64,000 nt of DNA from Hyphomicrobiales bacterium (GTDB lineage: Bacteria > Pseudomonadota > Alphaproteobacteria > Rhizobiales > Rhizobiaceae). The DNA is taken from NCBI GenBank assembly GCA_900470805.1, contig UCCA01000015.1:1-64000 (forward strand). Reading direction: 5' to 3'. Below are positions 28,811 to 37,717 of the stretch, piece after piece. Position numbers and translations under genes: made by a program. The notes beneath the pieces were generated by a model, which had not been told where the DNA came from, did no database searches, and saw only the letters and a program-made list of their open reading frames with translations. The stretch's first letter is position 1. Every line of letters begins with the position of its first letter.

Positions 28811-30094
28811 CTAGAAGCGGGCATCGGCGAAGTGGGCGACCTGCGCGCCGGCTTCGTACCATAGTTCCTTGGCGGCGCGGAAGCGCGGCTCGGCCGGCGC
28901 TGTCAGCGGCAGCGGCAGGTCGGCCTCGCTCATCTCGCCCGTGATGTGGCGTGCAAGCGTGCGGCCGAACACCGTTCCCGGCGCGATGCCGCGGCCATTA
29001 TAGCCGGAAAAACCGACGACATTGTCGGCGAACTTGTGGAAGCGCGGTAGCGCGTTATCCGTCATGCCGATCTTGCCGTACCACTCGCATTCGAACTCGA
29101 CCTCGCCAAGCTGCGGGAAGAGCTTCTTCAGCGCCCGCCGCGCCCAGCCCTTGTGGACGCCGAGCCCGGTGTTGCGTAGCGCGCCAACGCTGCCGAACAC
29201 CAGCCGGCCGGCCTGGTCCATGCGGTAGGACGACAGGATTTCCTTGGTGTCCCAGACGCCTTCGCGGCCTGCGAGGATAGACTGACGCAGATTGTCGCCA
29301 AGCGGACGGGTGGCCAGGTTGAAATAGGGAAGATGCACCTGCTCGGCACGCACCTGTTCCCAGGGGCCGGTGCTGTAGGCGTCAGTCGCGACGATGATCC
29401 AGTCGGCTGTGACCGAGCCCTTCGGCGTCGTCACCGTCCAGCGATTGCCGGTCTTCTCTGTCGAGATCACGGCGCTTGCCGTAAACAGAGACACGCCGGC
29501 CCCGACGGCGGCATGCGCGAGACCGCGTGCATAGGCGAGCGGCTGCAGCGTGCCGGCGCGCATGTCGAGCAGTGATCCGGTATAGGCATGGCTGCCAACC
29601 CGGCGCGCCGTCTCGGCGGCATCCAATAATTTTACATCAGCGCCACGCGCCGCCCACTGCGCCGCACGATCGGTGATTTCCTTCAGCCCATCGGCGCCAA
29701 CGGCGACATGCAGCGTGCCGTTGCGTTCGAGCTCGCAGGCGATGCCATGCTTTTCGATCAGCTCCATCACCAGTTTCGGCGCGTTGCCGAGCAGGTCGAG
29801 CAGGCGTTCGCCATGCACGGGGCCGAGCACGCCGGGAAGATCGTCGGGCATGACCCACATGCCGGCATTGATCAGCCCAACATTGCGCCCGGCACCGCCG
29901 AAGCCGACCTCATTGGCCTCGAGCAGCACGACCGACTTGCCGGCTTCCGCCAGATGCAGGCTGGACGAAAGACCGGTATAGCCGGCACCGACGACCACGA
30001 CATCTGATGTTACCGCGCCCTCGAGAGCGGCGGTCACGGGCGGCTGCGGCGCGGTCTTTTCCCAGAGGCCGTGGGAGCGCGGATCATTCAGCAT
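28811..30094 (-). CDS. amaA: FAD-dependent L-pipecolate oxidase (AmaA-like)
   Basis: 427 residues of the D-amino-acid-oxidase/glycine-oxidase superfamily. Dinucleotide fold 'VTSDVVVVGAGYTGLSSSLHLAEAGKSVVLLEANEVGFGGAGRN' at about 29-72 and C-terminal flavin contact 'VVGFSGYNGRGIAPGTVFGRTLA'. The length equals that of Pseudomonas AmaA, which oxidises L-pipecolate to piperideine-6-carboxylate, the precursor of the AmaB substrate. Located between hglS (25 nt) and amaB (25 nt), consistent with the pathway. Many other DAO-family amine oxidases look alike, so the substrate rests on context. Confidence 0.88.
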   Translation of the reverse strand: MLNDPRSHGLWEKTAPQPPVTAALEGAVTSDVVVVGAGYTGLSSSLHLAEAGKSVVLLEANEVGFGGAGRNVGLINAGMWVMPDDLPGVLGPVHGERLLDLLGNAPKLVMELIEKHGIACELERNGTLHVAVGADGLKEITDRAAQWAARGADVKLLDAAETARRVGSHAYTGSLLDMRAGTLQPLAYARGLAHAAVGAGVSLFTASAVISTEKTGNRWTVTTPKGSVTADWIIVATDAYSTGPWEQVRAEQVHLPYFNLATRPLGDNLRQSILAGREGVWDTKEILSSYRMDQAGRLVFGSVGALRNTGLGVHKGWARRALKKLFPQLGEVEFECEWYGKIGMTDNALPRFHKFADNVVGFSGYNGRGIAPGTVFGRTLARHITGEMSEADLPLPLTAPAEPRFRAAKELWYEAGAQVAHFADARF

Positions 30095-30119
30095 TGGTCA
30101 GGTCCAATTGTCGATCGGG

Positions 30120-31529
30120 TCAGGCAACGGTCTTCAGCCGCAGACCGGGCAGCCCGAGCAGACCGATCGCCGCGTCGAGCGAGCGTGCCTGGCGCTCCGC
30201 ATAAAGGTCGAGCTCGTCGGTCACCCGGGCGCCGAGCGCCTCTTCGAAGGCCGTGCGGTTGGAGCGCGTCGCATAATTCTGCTGCTGGTCGGTCCCGAGA
30301 TTGGACTGGAAGATGCCGGCGGCGCTGACCGGCAGGAAGTCTTCGTAGACGATCGGATCGAAGCCGAGATAGCCGAGCGTGATCAGTGTCTCGACGTCGT
30401 CGGGCAGCGTCTCGCTGACCGCGGCGGCAATGCCCTCCGGCGTTGCGGAATAGTGGAAGAAGGCGAGGTCCTGTGTCCGCAGTTCCGCCCAGCTGTCCGG
30501 CAGCTCGCGGAACTGCTCGGCGAGCTCGCTGTCGTAGTCGCCGGCCTTGGCGCCGGCCGCACCGACCTGCACCTCGCCGCGCACCGAGGCAAGCAGCCGG
30601 TCGTAGAGCGCCCGGCCCTTGGCCGTCAGCGCCACGCCGCGTTGCTCGATCTCGCCGAACCGCGCCGTATGCGTGCCCTTGGTCGCGCCGCTCTCTCCGG
30701 CAAAGGCAATCGCCTCTTCCAGCGCCTTGAAACTGGTCTGCCTGAGCAGGATATCGCAGTCGCGGCGCGGCGGCCCCTCGATGACGGCCTTCGGCGTGAT
30801 GCCGCGCTCCGGCATGCGCGCCTGCACGGCATCGATATCGAGCGTGCGCGGCGTCAGATGGTTGATGTGCGGTCCCTTGAACGAGACGACATCGGCGATC
30901 AGCCGGTGCGCGTCATGCAGGCGCTTGTAGGTCTCGGCGCTGACGGTAGCCTCGCCATGCCAGCGGAAGGTTTCGAGCGCCTGCGACACGAACTCGCCGG
31001 CCTCGGCTTCGGTCAGCCCGCCTGCCTGCTCGTGGCGCTCGATGAGCTGGATGGCGCGGTCGGTATAGATGCGCCGCTTGGCGAGAATCGCGGCCGCTTC
31101 GGCGCGAAGGTCCTCGTCCTCGATCAGTTCCAGGCGGAGAAGCGAGGTGAACACGCGGAACGGATTGACGCTGAGCGCCGCCTGATCGACGGGCCGGAAA
31201 CAGGTGGAATGCACGGGAACGCCGGCGACCGAGAGATCGTAGTAGCCGACCGATTCCATCCCCATGACCGCGAACAGCCGGCGGATAGTAAAGAGCTCTT
31301 CGGCGGTGCCGAGCCGGATGGCGCCGTGGCGCTCGACATCGATACGGTCAAGCTCGCCGGCGCGCGTCAGGCGGTTGCGCAGAGCGGCGTCCGTCGCCAG
31401 CACCTCGGCATTGACGTCCGCGACCAGTTCCAGCAGCGTTCCGTACTGCGGCACCTCGGCGCGATACATCCGCGACATCGCCTCCGTGAACAGCGAGCGG
31501 ATGCGGTCTGTGGAAACGAAGCCTGCCAT
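30120..31529 (-). CDS. hglS: 2-oxoadipate dioxygenase/decarboxylase (DUF1338, HglS)
   Basis: 469 residues. DUF1338/YdcJ family, shown in Pseudomonas putida to be an Fe(II) enzyme converting 2-oxoadipate to D-2-hydroxyglutarate. Metal ligands are visible: His68 in 'VERHGAIR' (with Arg72 for substrate), His224 in 'GPHINHLTPR', and the Glu in 'ARFGEIEQRG' near 293. It is the first gene of the operon and completes lysine to 2-hydroxyglutarate. The start at 31529 has GTGGAG 9 nt upstream; ATG at 31550 is the alternative. Confidence 0.93.
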   Translation of the reverse strand: MAGFVSTDRIRSLFTEAMSRMYRAEVPQYGTLLELVADVNAEVLATDAALRNRLTRAGELDRIDVERHGAIRLGTAEELFTIRRLFAVMGMESVGYYDLSVAGVPVHSTCFRPVDQAALSVNPFRVFTSLLRLELIEDEDLRAEAAAILAKRRIYTDRAIQLIERHEQAGGLTEAEAGEFVSQALETFRWHGEATVSAETYKRLHDAHRLIADVVSFKGPHINHLTPRTLDIDAVQARMPERGITPKAVIEGPPRRDCDILLRQTSFKALEEAIAFAGESGATKGTHTARFGEIEQRGVALTAKGRALYDRLLASVRGEVQVGAAGAKAGDYDSELAEQFRELPDSWAELRTQDLAFFHYSATPEGIAAAVSETLPDDVETLITLGYLGFDPIVYEDFLPVSAAGIFQSNLGTDQQQNYATRSNRTAFEEALGARVTDELDLYAERQARSLDAAIGLLGLPGLRLKTVA

Positions 31530-31634
31530 CTTAGGAAACTCCACGTTCATTCCGATTTTGATTGATGACGCTATTTACAAGCGCCGCCAAGCCATAAATA
31601 TCGACATTTCGGAAATAGCTCATTCTGAAATGGA
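31530..31634. promoter_or_regulatory. Divergent promoter region hglS / LysR gene
   Basis: 105 nt of AT-richer DNA. Near the regulator it holds ATTTC-G-GAAAT and then ATTCTGAAAT, direct/inverted half-sites of the T-N11-A type expected for a LysR regulator controlling both its own gene and the catabolic operon. Confidence 0.5.
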
Positions 31635-32531
31635 ATGACCATGCTGCCATCCCGGCGTTTTCTACCATCGACATCGCTTCTCGCCGCCTTCGAGGCCGTG
31701 GCCCGTACCGGCAGCGTGACCGCCGCCGCCAGCGAGCTCGACCTGACGCAGAGCGCCGTCAGCCGCCAGATCAAGGCGCTGGAAGAGCAGCTGGGCGTCG
31801 AGCTGTTCATCCGTGAGCGCCAGACGGTGCGCCTGACGCTGGCAGGCGGCAGCTATGCCCGCGAGATCCGTGAGGCGCTGAGACGCATCTCCAGCGCCTC
31901 GCTCAACCTGCGCGCCAATCCGCATGGCGGCACCCTCAACCTCGCCATATTGCCGACCTTCGGCACCCGCTGGCTGGCACCGCGCCTCGGCCGCTTCCTC
32001 TCCGCCAATCCCGGCGTCACGATCAATCTTGTCACCCGGCTTTCCTCCTTCGATTTCCGTCTCGATTCGATCGATGCCGCCATCCACTTCGGCCACCCGC
32101 ACTGGCCGGGCGCCGAGCTGACCTTCCTGATGTCGGAAAAGACGGTGCCGGCCTGCAGCCCGGATTTCCGCGACCGGCATGCGATCAGCGCGGCATCCGA
32201 CCTGCGCGACGTTCCGCTGTTGCATCTGACGACCCGCCCCGACGCCTGGGAACAGTGGTTCGCCGACAATGACGTGGCGCTGCAGAATGTCCACGGCATG
32301 CTGTTCGACCAGTTCGCGACCGCGGCGCAGGCGGCGATCGCCGGCCTCGGCGTCGCGCTCTTGCCAACATTCCTCATCCAGGAAGAGTTGCAGCGCGGCG
32401 ATCTCATCGCCGCTGTCGACCGCGAGATGGAAAGCAAGGAGCGCTATTATCTCGCCTATCCGGCCGAGCGCGCCGATTACGCGCCGCTCGCCGCGTTCCG
32501 CGACTGGATCATTCGCGAAGCCGCCGGATGA
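31635..32531 (+). CDS. LysR-family regulator (GcvA-like)
   Basis: 298 residues. N-terminal winged helix ('SLLAAFEAVARTGSVTAAASELDLTQSAVSRQIKALEEQLGVELFIRERQTVRLT') and a type-2 periplasmic-binding effector domain (about 95-295). The 'AIHFGHPHWPGAELTFLMSEKTVPACSP' stretch resembles GcvA/AmpR relatives. Divergent from hglS, so it most likely controls lysine/pipecolate catabolism with a pathway intermediate as inducer. Confidence 0.93.
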   Translation: MTMLPSRRFLPSTSLLAAFEAVARTGSVTAAASELDLTQSAVSRQIKALEEQLGVELFIRERQTVRLTLAGGSYAREIREALRRISSASLNLRANPHGGTLNLAILPTFGTRWLAPRLGRFLSANPGVTINLVTRLSSFDFRLDSIDAAIHFGHPHWPGAELTFLMSEKTVPACSPDFRDRHAISAASDLRDVPLLHLTTRPDAWEQWFADNDVALQNVHGMLFDQFATAAQAAIAGLGVALLPTFLIQEELQRGDLIAAVDREMESKERYYLAYPAERADYAPLAAFRDWIIREAAG

Positions 32532-32602
32532 CGGAACGCCTTGCGCCCGACCGGTGATTTCGCGCATGATGGCGCCACAAGAATTCGATGCAGGAAACTC
32601 CT

Positions 32603-32839
32603 ATGAAGCCGATTTTCGTCCAGCTCCAGTGCGCCCCCGGCAAGACCTATGAGGTCGCCGACGCCATCTACAAGACCGAACGCGTCTCGGAGCTCTATTC
32701 GACCAGCGGTGATTACGATCTTCTCCTCAAGGTCTATATCCAGGAAGGCGAGGACATCGGCAAATTCGTTAACGATCAGATCGCCAGCATTCCGGGCATC
32801 GTGCGCTCGCTGACCACGTTGACCTTCCGGGCTTTCTGA
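32603..32839 (+). CDS. Stand-alone Lrp/AsnC ligand-binding (RAM) domain protein
   Basis: 78 residues forming only the C-terminal RAM domain of Lrp/AsnC regulators ('IFVQLQCAPGKTYEVADAIYKTERVSELYSTSGDYDLLLKVYI...IPGIVRSLTTLTF'), without the DNA-binding helix-turn-helix. SraA/SMc-type proteins of this kind bind amino acids and can form mixed oligomers with full-length Lrp proteins. Start at 32603 after AGGAAA. Same strand as the LysR gene, 71 nt downstream. Confidence 0.9.
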   Translation: MKPIFVQLQCAPGKTYEVADAIYKTERVSELYSTSGDYDLLLKVYIQEGEDIGKFVNDQIASIPGIVRSLTTLTFRAF

Positions 32840-32989
32840 CACCAAGTGACGGTCGGTTAACTCTTCCACACGGCAAATCCCGGCGGGCGCGGACATTTAA
32901 CGCGCCCTTAACGCCGGCGGCGTCTTCTTGGCAAAGCCCAAGATGCGCGCCTCGACGCTTGTCCCGACGTTGGGCCTGAAGGATCCGTG

Positions 32990-34156
32990 ATGTCAGCCGC
33001 CGAAATCTATGCACATGATGCCGAGCCATCGACGGCCGCCGCGCCGTTGATCGTCCATGTCATTCGCCAGTTCCTGCCCAATCGCGGCGGCCTGGAGGAC
33101 GTGGTCAGCAATCTTGCCCGCCAGATCATCGACCACGGCTACCGCGTCCGCGTCGTCACGCTCGATTCGCTGTTCACCGACCAGGAGACGACGCTGCCGC
33201 ATCACGAGATGATCGGCGATATCGAGGTCGTGCGCATTCCCTGGTCGGGCAGCACCCGCTATCCGATCGCCCCGCAGGTTTTCCGCCACCTTGGTGATGC
33301 CGACGTCATCCACGTGCATGCCATCGACTTTTTCTTCGACGCGCTGGCCTGGGGCCGGCTGCTGCACCGCAAGCCGATGGTGGTCACCACCCATGGCGGC
33401 TTCTTCCATACGAAAAATTACGCGGCGCTGAAGAAGGTCTGGTACCAGACCATGACGCGCTTTTCGGCGATGGCCTATCACAAGGTCATCGGCTGCAGCA
33501 TGTCGGACCTGCGGCAGTTCGCCGAGATCGCGCCGAACCGCACCATCGTCATCGAGAACGGCGCCGACATCGGCAAGTTTGCCGATTGCGCCGCCAAGAC
33601 GCCGAAGCGCCGCATCCTGACACTCGGCCGGTTCTCGGTGAACAAGCGGCTGGAGAAGCTGATCGACGCCATGGTGCCGCTGAAGGCCAGCAACCCGGAC
33701 TGGCATCTCGATATCGTCGGCGTCGAATACGATCTCAGCCGCCAGGACCTGGCCGACCAGATCGACCGGCTCGGCCTCGCCGGCACCGTGACGATCCACG
33801 TCTCGCCCGACAACGACACGATCCGTGGCATCATCGCGCAATCGTCGATCTTCGCGTCGGCGTCCGCTTACGAAGGGTTCGGGCTGGTGGCGCTGGAGGC
33901 GATGAGCGCCGGCCTGCTTCCGGTGCTGAACGGCAACGAGGCCTTCGCGACATTGGGCGAGCGCCACCGTCAGATCCTGCTGACCGATTTTGGCGACACC
34001 GCTACGGCAGCCAAGGCGATCGAGACGGCCTACGACCGGCTCGAAACCAGCGGACCGGCGATCCGCGCCGCGCTACTCTCCGATGCTCACGCCTATTCCT
34101 GGGACGTCGTCGCCGAACGCTACATCGCCGTCTACGACGAGATCATCGGCGCCTGA
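32990..34156 (+). CDS. GT4-type glycosyltransferase
   Basis: 388 residues, GT-B fold. The N-terminal half has 'RQFLPNRGGLEDVVSNLARQIIDHGYRVRVVTLD' (glycine-rich acceptor loop), the middle 'IIENGADIGKF'-like hinge and 'RRILTLGRFSVNKRLEKLIDAM', and the C-terminal donor site has the E-x7-E motif 'SAYEGFGLVALEAMSAGLLPV'. It transfers a nucleotide-activated sugar with retention; donor and acceptor unknown. ATG at 32990 is preferred (AAGGA 6 nt upstream). Convergent with the flippase-hydrolase fusion gene, and functionally probably part of that glycan locus. Confidence 0.9.
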   Translation: MSAAEIYAHDAEPSTAAAPLIVHVIRQFLPNRGGLEDVVSNLARQIIDHGYRVRVVTLDSLFTDQETTLPHHEMIGDIEVVRIPWSGSTRYPIAPQVFRHLGDADVIHVHAIDFFFDALAWGRLLHRKPMVVTTHGGFFHTKNYAALKKVWYQTMTRFSAMAYHKVIGCSMSDLRQFAEIAPNRTIVIENGADIGKFADCAAKTPKRRILTLGRFSVNKRLEKLIDAMVPLKASNPDWHLDIVGVEYDLSRQDLADQIDRLGLAGTVTIHVSPDNDTIRGIIAQSSIFASASAYEGFGLVALEAMSAGLLPVLNGNEAFATLGERHRQILLTDFGDTATAAKAIETAYDRLETSGPAIRAALLSDAHAYSWDVVAERYIAVYDEIIGA

Positions 34157-34312
34157 GATCGCTGTCCGGAACGCATTTTGAGCGTTCCTTGCTGTGCTTC
34201 AGCACCAGGCAAAATCTCCTCCCTTGTCCCGACCTCGTACCGGGATGAGGGAATGTAAAACTCCCCCACCTGTGGTCGGAAACAATAGACCGGAAAGCCG
34301 GGCTCCGCTCGC

Positions 34313-37300
34313 TCAGACCTTCGCCAACCGAACAATCTCCGAAAACACCGTTTCGCGCGATTCCGGCGGCGTCAGGTTGTGGTCGGCATTCGCCAGCATC
34401 ACCAGCCGCACATTGGGATGGCGTGCGAACTTGCGGCCGCCGGGGCCGAAGTGGAAGTACATGTGCTCGAGCCCGACATCGCCTTCGCTGTAGATCAGCG
34501 TCAGCGGCACCTTGCGCTTGCCCACCGTCGAAAACGACTTCTTGACTTCGGTCGCCGTGTGGCGGCGGCTCGGGAGATATTCGAGCAGCGGCGCGATCCG
34601 TACCGACATGCGCCGGGAGAAGGCGATGACGACGTTGCGGGTCGCGGCCAGCACGTCGATATCGCCTTTCAGCAGCCGCTTGAAGGTGGCGAGGCTCGAC
34701 AGCCGCTGTCCGTAATCCTCGAAGCTGCGCGGCACCGAGACCACGTGCTTGCGCTCGACCGGCTGGTTCGGATCCCAGTAGTAGACGAAGGGATTGATCG
34801 ATACGGCGGCCTTGACCCTGTGGTCATCGACGGCGGAGCGAATGGCAAGGAAACCGCCGCTGCAGCGGCCGGCGACCATCAGCGGCCCGGGCACCATCCC
34901 CTCGAGCAAGTCGATCGCGGCGCCCGCATCGGCATTCTGGGTGGCGGAGTAGAGGATCTGGTCCGGCGCATCGAGACGCGGCGCGCTGTCGCCGACATTG
35001 GCGGAATCGAAGCGCAGCGAGGCCACGCCCTCGCGCGCCAGTCCGCGTGCCATATCGACGATGGCACGACCCCAGCCGGACTGCCGGTCGTAGGCGGTCG
35101 ACAGGAACAGCACGCTGTTGCCGCTGGGCTTGCCAAGCGGCCGGGTGACGATACCGACCAGATGGTTGAACTCGCCGAAACGCACCGGCACTTCCTCGAA
35201 CCCGTCGCCGACGACCGACTGCGCGTCGAGCGTGGCGACTGAAGGCGTCGCGGCCGGATCGATCGTCGTGTTCGCATCCAGCCATTCGGTCAGCGCCTGA
35301 ACGGTCGCCATCGGCGTGCGGGAGAAGACAGGATCGGAGACGAGCCTGTCGTAGCCCTCGAACGTCCGCTGCTCGACCGTGGCGCCCAGCGCCCTGAGAT
35401 TGTCGGCGAAGGTCGTGTCGTCGGCCCGCTCAGGGCGTTCGAGGATCAGGTAGCGGGCAGCAGCCACGGCATCGGGTGCCGCGATCCGGAGCTTGGACAG
35501 CTCGGCGGCGATGCCGGCGGGCATCTCCAGTCCGGCGATCACATGCTTGCCCTCTGGAACAGCATTCTCACCCAGCCCGAGGTGGTAATTGATGAATTTC
35601 GACCAAGCGCTGAGTTCGCGCAGATAGGCGCGGCCGTTGACGACGGGGCCGAGCATGGCGATCGCATCGACACCGCCGATCGATGCCGCGGTCCGCTGCG
35701 CCAGCGCGGCGCCGAGACCCTGTGCGACGATGACGATGCGGCTGCAGCCGCTGAGGCGCTTCAGACGTTCGGCGGCGTCGCGGATCGCATCTTCCCAGAC
35801 GGCGAGACCGACGGTGTCGTCGACAAGATCGAGCGCGTCGCCGGCACCCGGATAGTCGAAGCGCAGGCTTGGCACGCCGAGATCGGCGAAATGCTCCGCC
35901 GTGACGCGGAAGAACCGGCGGCTGCACATTTCCTCGAGTCCCCAGGGATTGAGGAACAGGACGGCGGCAGAGCGTTTCTGAGAGCCCGGCGTTTCCGGCT
36001 TGAACAGGCCGACGGTACGGTCGAAGGTGAAAGGCAGGGCTGCCTCGCGGCCGGCGCCTTCCGCCGCGCCGGTTTCGACGGTGATCTCGATCGGCAAATC
36101 ATCATTCGGCGTCTCGCCATGCGACGGCGCAACGAACTCGACGGCTTTCCTTGCGGAATTTTTGACTGAACCCGGCATCTTCTCGACTATCGACAGCATA
36201 ACCTCGGCATCCTCTCGCGGAATTGCCTTCAAAATTTTAAGCGCAACAATATAGCCGGCACCTCCAGCGACTATGGCGAGCAAAACTCCAATAGAACCAT
36301 TTAAATAGTGTAAAATCCCCAAGGCTATAATTGCGCACAAAGCGGATGCAACCAGCGTTTTGACGAGACTTACATACAAACCGGACAGCTGCGAGCCGAA
36401 GCCGGTATATCCGACCATGATGATACACATCACGGTAAAGACGCCGATGCGAACAAGTGCCGCACCCTCGGCCGCGAAAAACGGAACGACAGCGAGGCAA
36501 CCGACCGTCATCACCACGCCGCCGACGATGCTGACCTTCAGCCGGTCGCGCGCCCGGTCCATGGAGAGGAGATAGAGGCTGAGCGTCTGCATGAACGTAT
36601 AGGCGGGCGCCGCCAGTGCCAGAAGCGCCACGACGGTGCCGCTGCGTGCGAAAGCTTCCCCGAACACCGCCCGCACAAGCTCGCTCGAGATCGCCGCAAG
36701 ACCCAGGCTCATCGGCAGGATGATATAGGCCATGCTGCGCGTGACGGCGGCGAACACCTCCACCGGCAGCGTGCGATCATCGCTCGAGTGGCGCCGCTCG
36801 GAATAATAGGGCAGCAGGCTGCCGGTCATCTGGATCGGCAATTGCAGCGCGATGTTGGCGACCGAAAGACCGACAGCGTAGAAGCCGACCATCTCGACCG
36901 ACCAGAACTGCTGCAGGAACAACAGCTCCAGCCTGTTGAGAAAGATCGAATCGATGACGAACTGTGCCGACAGCACGACGGAGGACGCCGCCAGATGCTT
37001 CATCGGAATACCGCACCGGTCGCGCGGCGTCATCAGGATCGGCATGGTGGCGACGAAGAACACCATCTGTCCGAGCAGATATCCGATCAGCACGCCTTCG
37101 ACGCCATAGAACACCGCGCCAGCGCCGACGCCGATCAGCTGCAGCACGCAGACACCGGTGGCGAGCTTGAAAAAGTCGGTCAGCCGTCGCTCACCGATGA
37201 GATAGAATTTGACGAAGGAGCCGATCGCCTGGACGAAGAACAGCGCGGCCGTGACATAGGCGACCGACGGCGCCGTCGCCGCCCAATGCATTTCTTCCGA

Positions 37301-37627
37301 TGTGAAGAAGAACAGCGCGTAGAGGCCGAGCAGCACCAGCGTCGAGCACAGCATGACGGTCACCAGCAGCGACGCGAAACCAAGCCGCCGCCTGGCGTCG
37401 AAACCTTCGGCTTCAAGCTGCGGCAGCGTCTTGGACAGCGTGATGCTGGAGCCGAGCTCGGCGATCGAGGCGCCTGTTACCACCAGCCAGAGCGAAAAGG
37501 CGACGATGCCGTTGGCCTCGGGGCCGAGCAATCGCGCCGTGATGATGGAGGACGCAAACCCGGTCACCAGAAGCAGCATACCCGCCGCCCCGTTCATCAC
37601 CGAATTCGCAATAATTCCCTTCGACAT
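34313..37627 (-). CDS. Wzx-type flippase fused to two alpha/beta-hydrolase domains
   Basis: 1104 residues. Residues 1-470 are a polysaccharide flippase (MOP superfamily, about 12-14 membrane helices, 'ARLLGPEANGIVAFSLWLVVTGASIAELG'). A linker (about 485-545) leads to two cytosolic alpha/beta-hydrolase domains. The first (about 550-785) has lost its nucleophile: the elbow reads A-Q-G-L-G (635-639) and the His is gone. The second (about 810-1104) keeps a triad with Cys922 in GRCSG, Asp1050 in YSEGD and His1083 in NADHN. Likely flips a lipid-linked glycan or small molecule and modifies or transfers an acyl/aminoacyl group. Last gene of the carrier-protein operon, 90 nt after the GH2 gene. Confidence 0.85.
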   Translation of the reverse strand: MSKGIIANSVMNGAAGMLLLVTGFASSIITARLLGPEANGIVAFSLWLVVTGASIAELGSSITLSKTLPQLEAEGFDARRRLGFASLLVTVMLCSTLVLLGLYALFFFTSEEMHWAATAPSVAYVTAALFFVQAIGSFVKFYLIGERRLTDFFKLATGVCVLQLIGVGAGAVFYGVEGVLIGYLLGQMVFFVATMPILMTPRDRCGIPMKHLAASSVVLSAQFVIDSIFLNRLELLFLQQFWSVEMVGFYAVGLSVANIALQLPIQMTGSLLPYYSERRHSSDDRTLPVEVFAAVTRSMAYIILPMSLGLAAISSELVRAVFGEAFARSGTVVALLALAAPAYTFMQTLSLYLLSMDRARDRLKVSIVGGVVMTVGCLAVVPFFAAEGAALVRIGVFTVMCIIMVGYTGFGSQLSGLYVSLVKTLVASALCAIIALGILHYLNGSIGVLLAIVAGGAGYIVALKILKAIPREDAEVMLSIVEKMPGSVKNSARKAVEFVAPSHGETPNDDLPIEITVETGAAEGAGREAALPFTFDRTVGLFKPETPGSQKRSAAVLFLNPWGLEEMCSRRFFRVTAEHFADLGVPSLRFDYPGAGDALDLVDDTVGLAVWEDAIRDAAERLKRLSGCSRIVIVAQGLGAALAQRTAASIGGVDAIAMLGPVVNGRAYLRELSAWSKFINYHLGLGENAVPEGKHVIAGLEMPAGIAAELSKLRIAAPDAVAAARYLILERPERADDTTFADNLRALGATVEQRTFEGYDRLVSDPVFSRTPMATVQALTEWLDANTTIDPAATPSVATLDAQSVVGDGFEEVPVRFGEFNHLVGIVTRPLGKPSGNSVLFLSTAYDRQSGWGRAIVDMARGLAREGVASLRFDSANVGDSAPRLDAPDQILYSATQNADAGAAIDLLEGMVPGPLMVAGRCSGGFLAIRSAVDDHRVKAAVSINPFVYYWDPNQPVERKHVVSVPRSFEDYGQRLSSLATFKRLLKGDIDVLAATRNVVIAFSRRMSVRIAPLLEYLPSRRHTATEVKKSFSTVGKRKVPLTLIYSEGDVGLEHMYFHFGPGGRKFARHPNVRLVMLANADHNLTPPESRETVFSEIVRLAKV

Positions 37628-37717
37628 GCCATATCCGCTCTGGGTCGCTCTGAACCGACCATATTAGTGAAAAAGTCTTTCGAAATTGATTGCGCCTCAG
37701 CTTTTACCTTCGCAGTC

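Noticed and set aside
27238..28944. 568-codon plus-strand frame opposite amaB
   Set aside because: Mirror of the ALDH coding bias; no domain character, and the minus strand carries a full ALDH7 protein.
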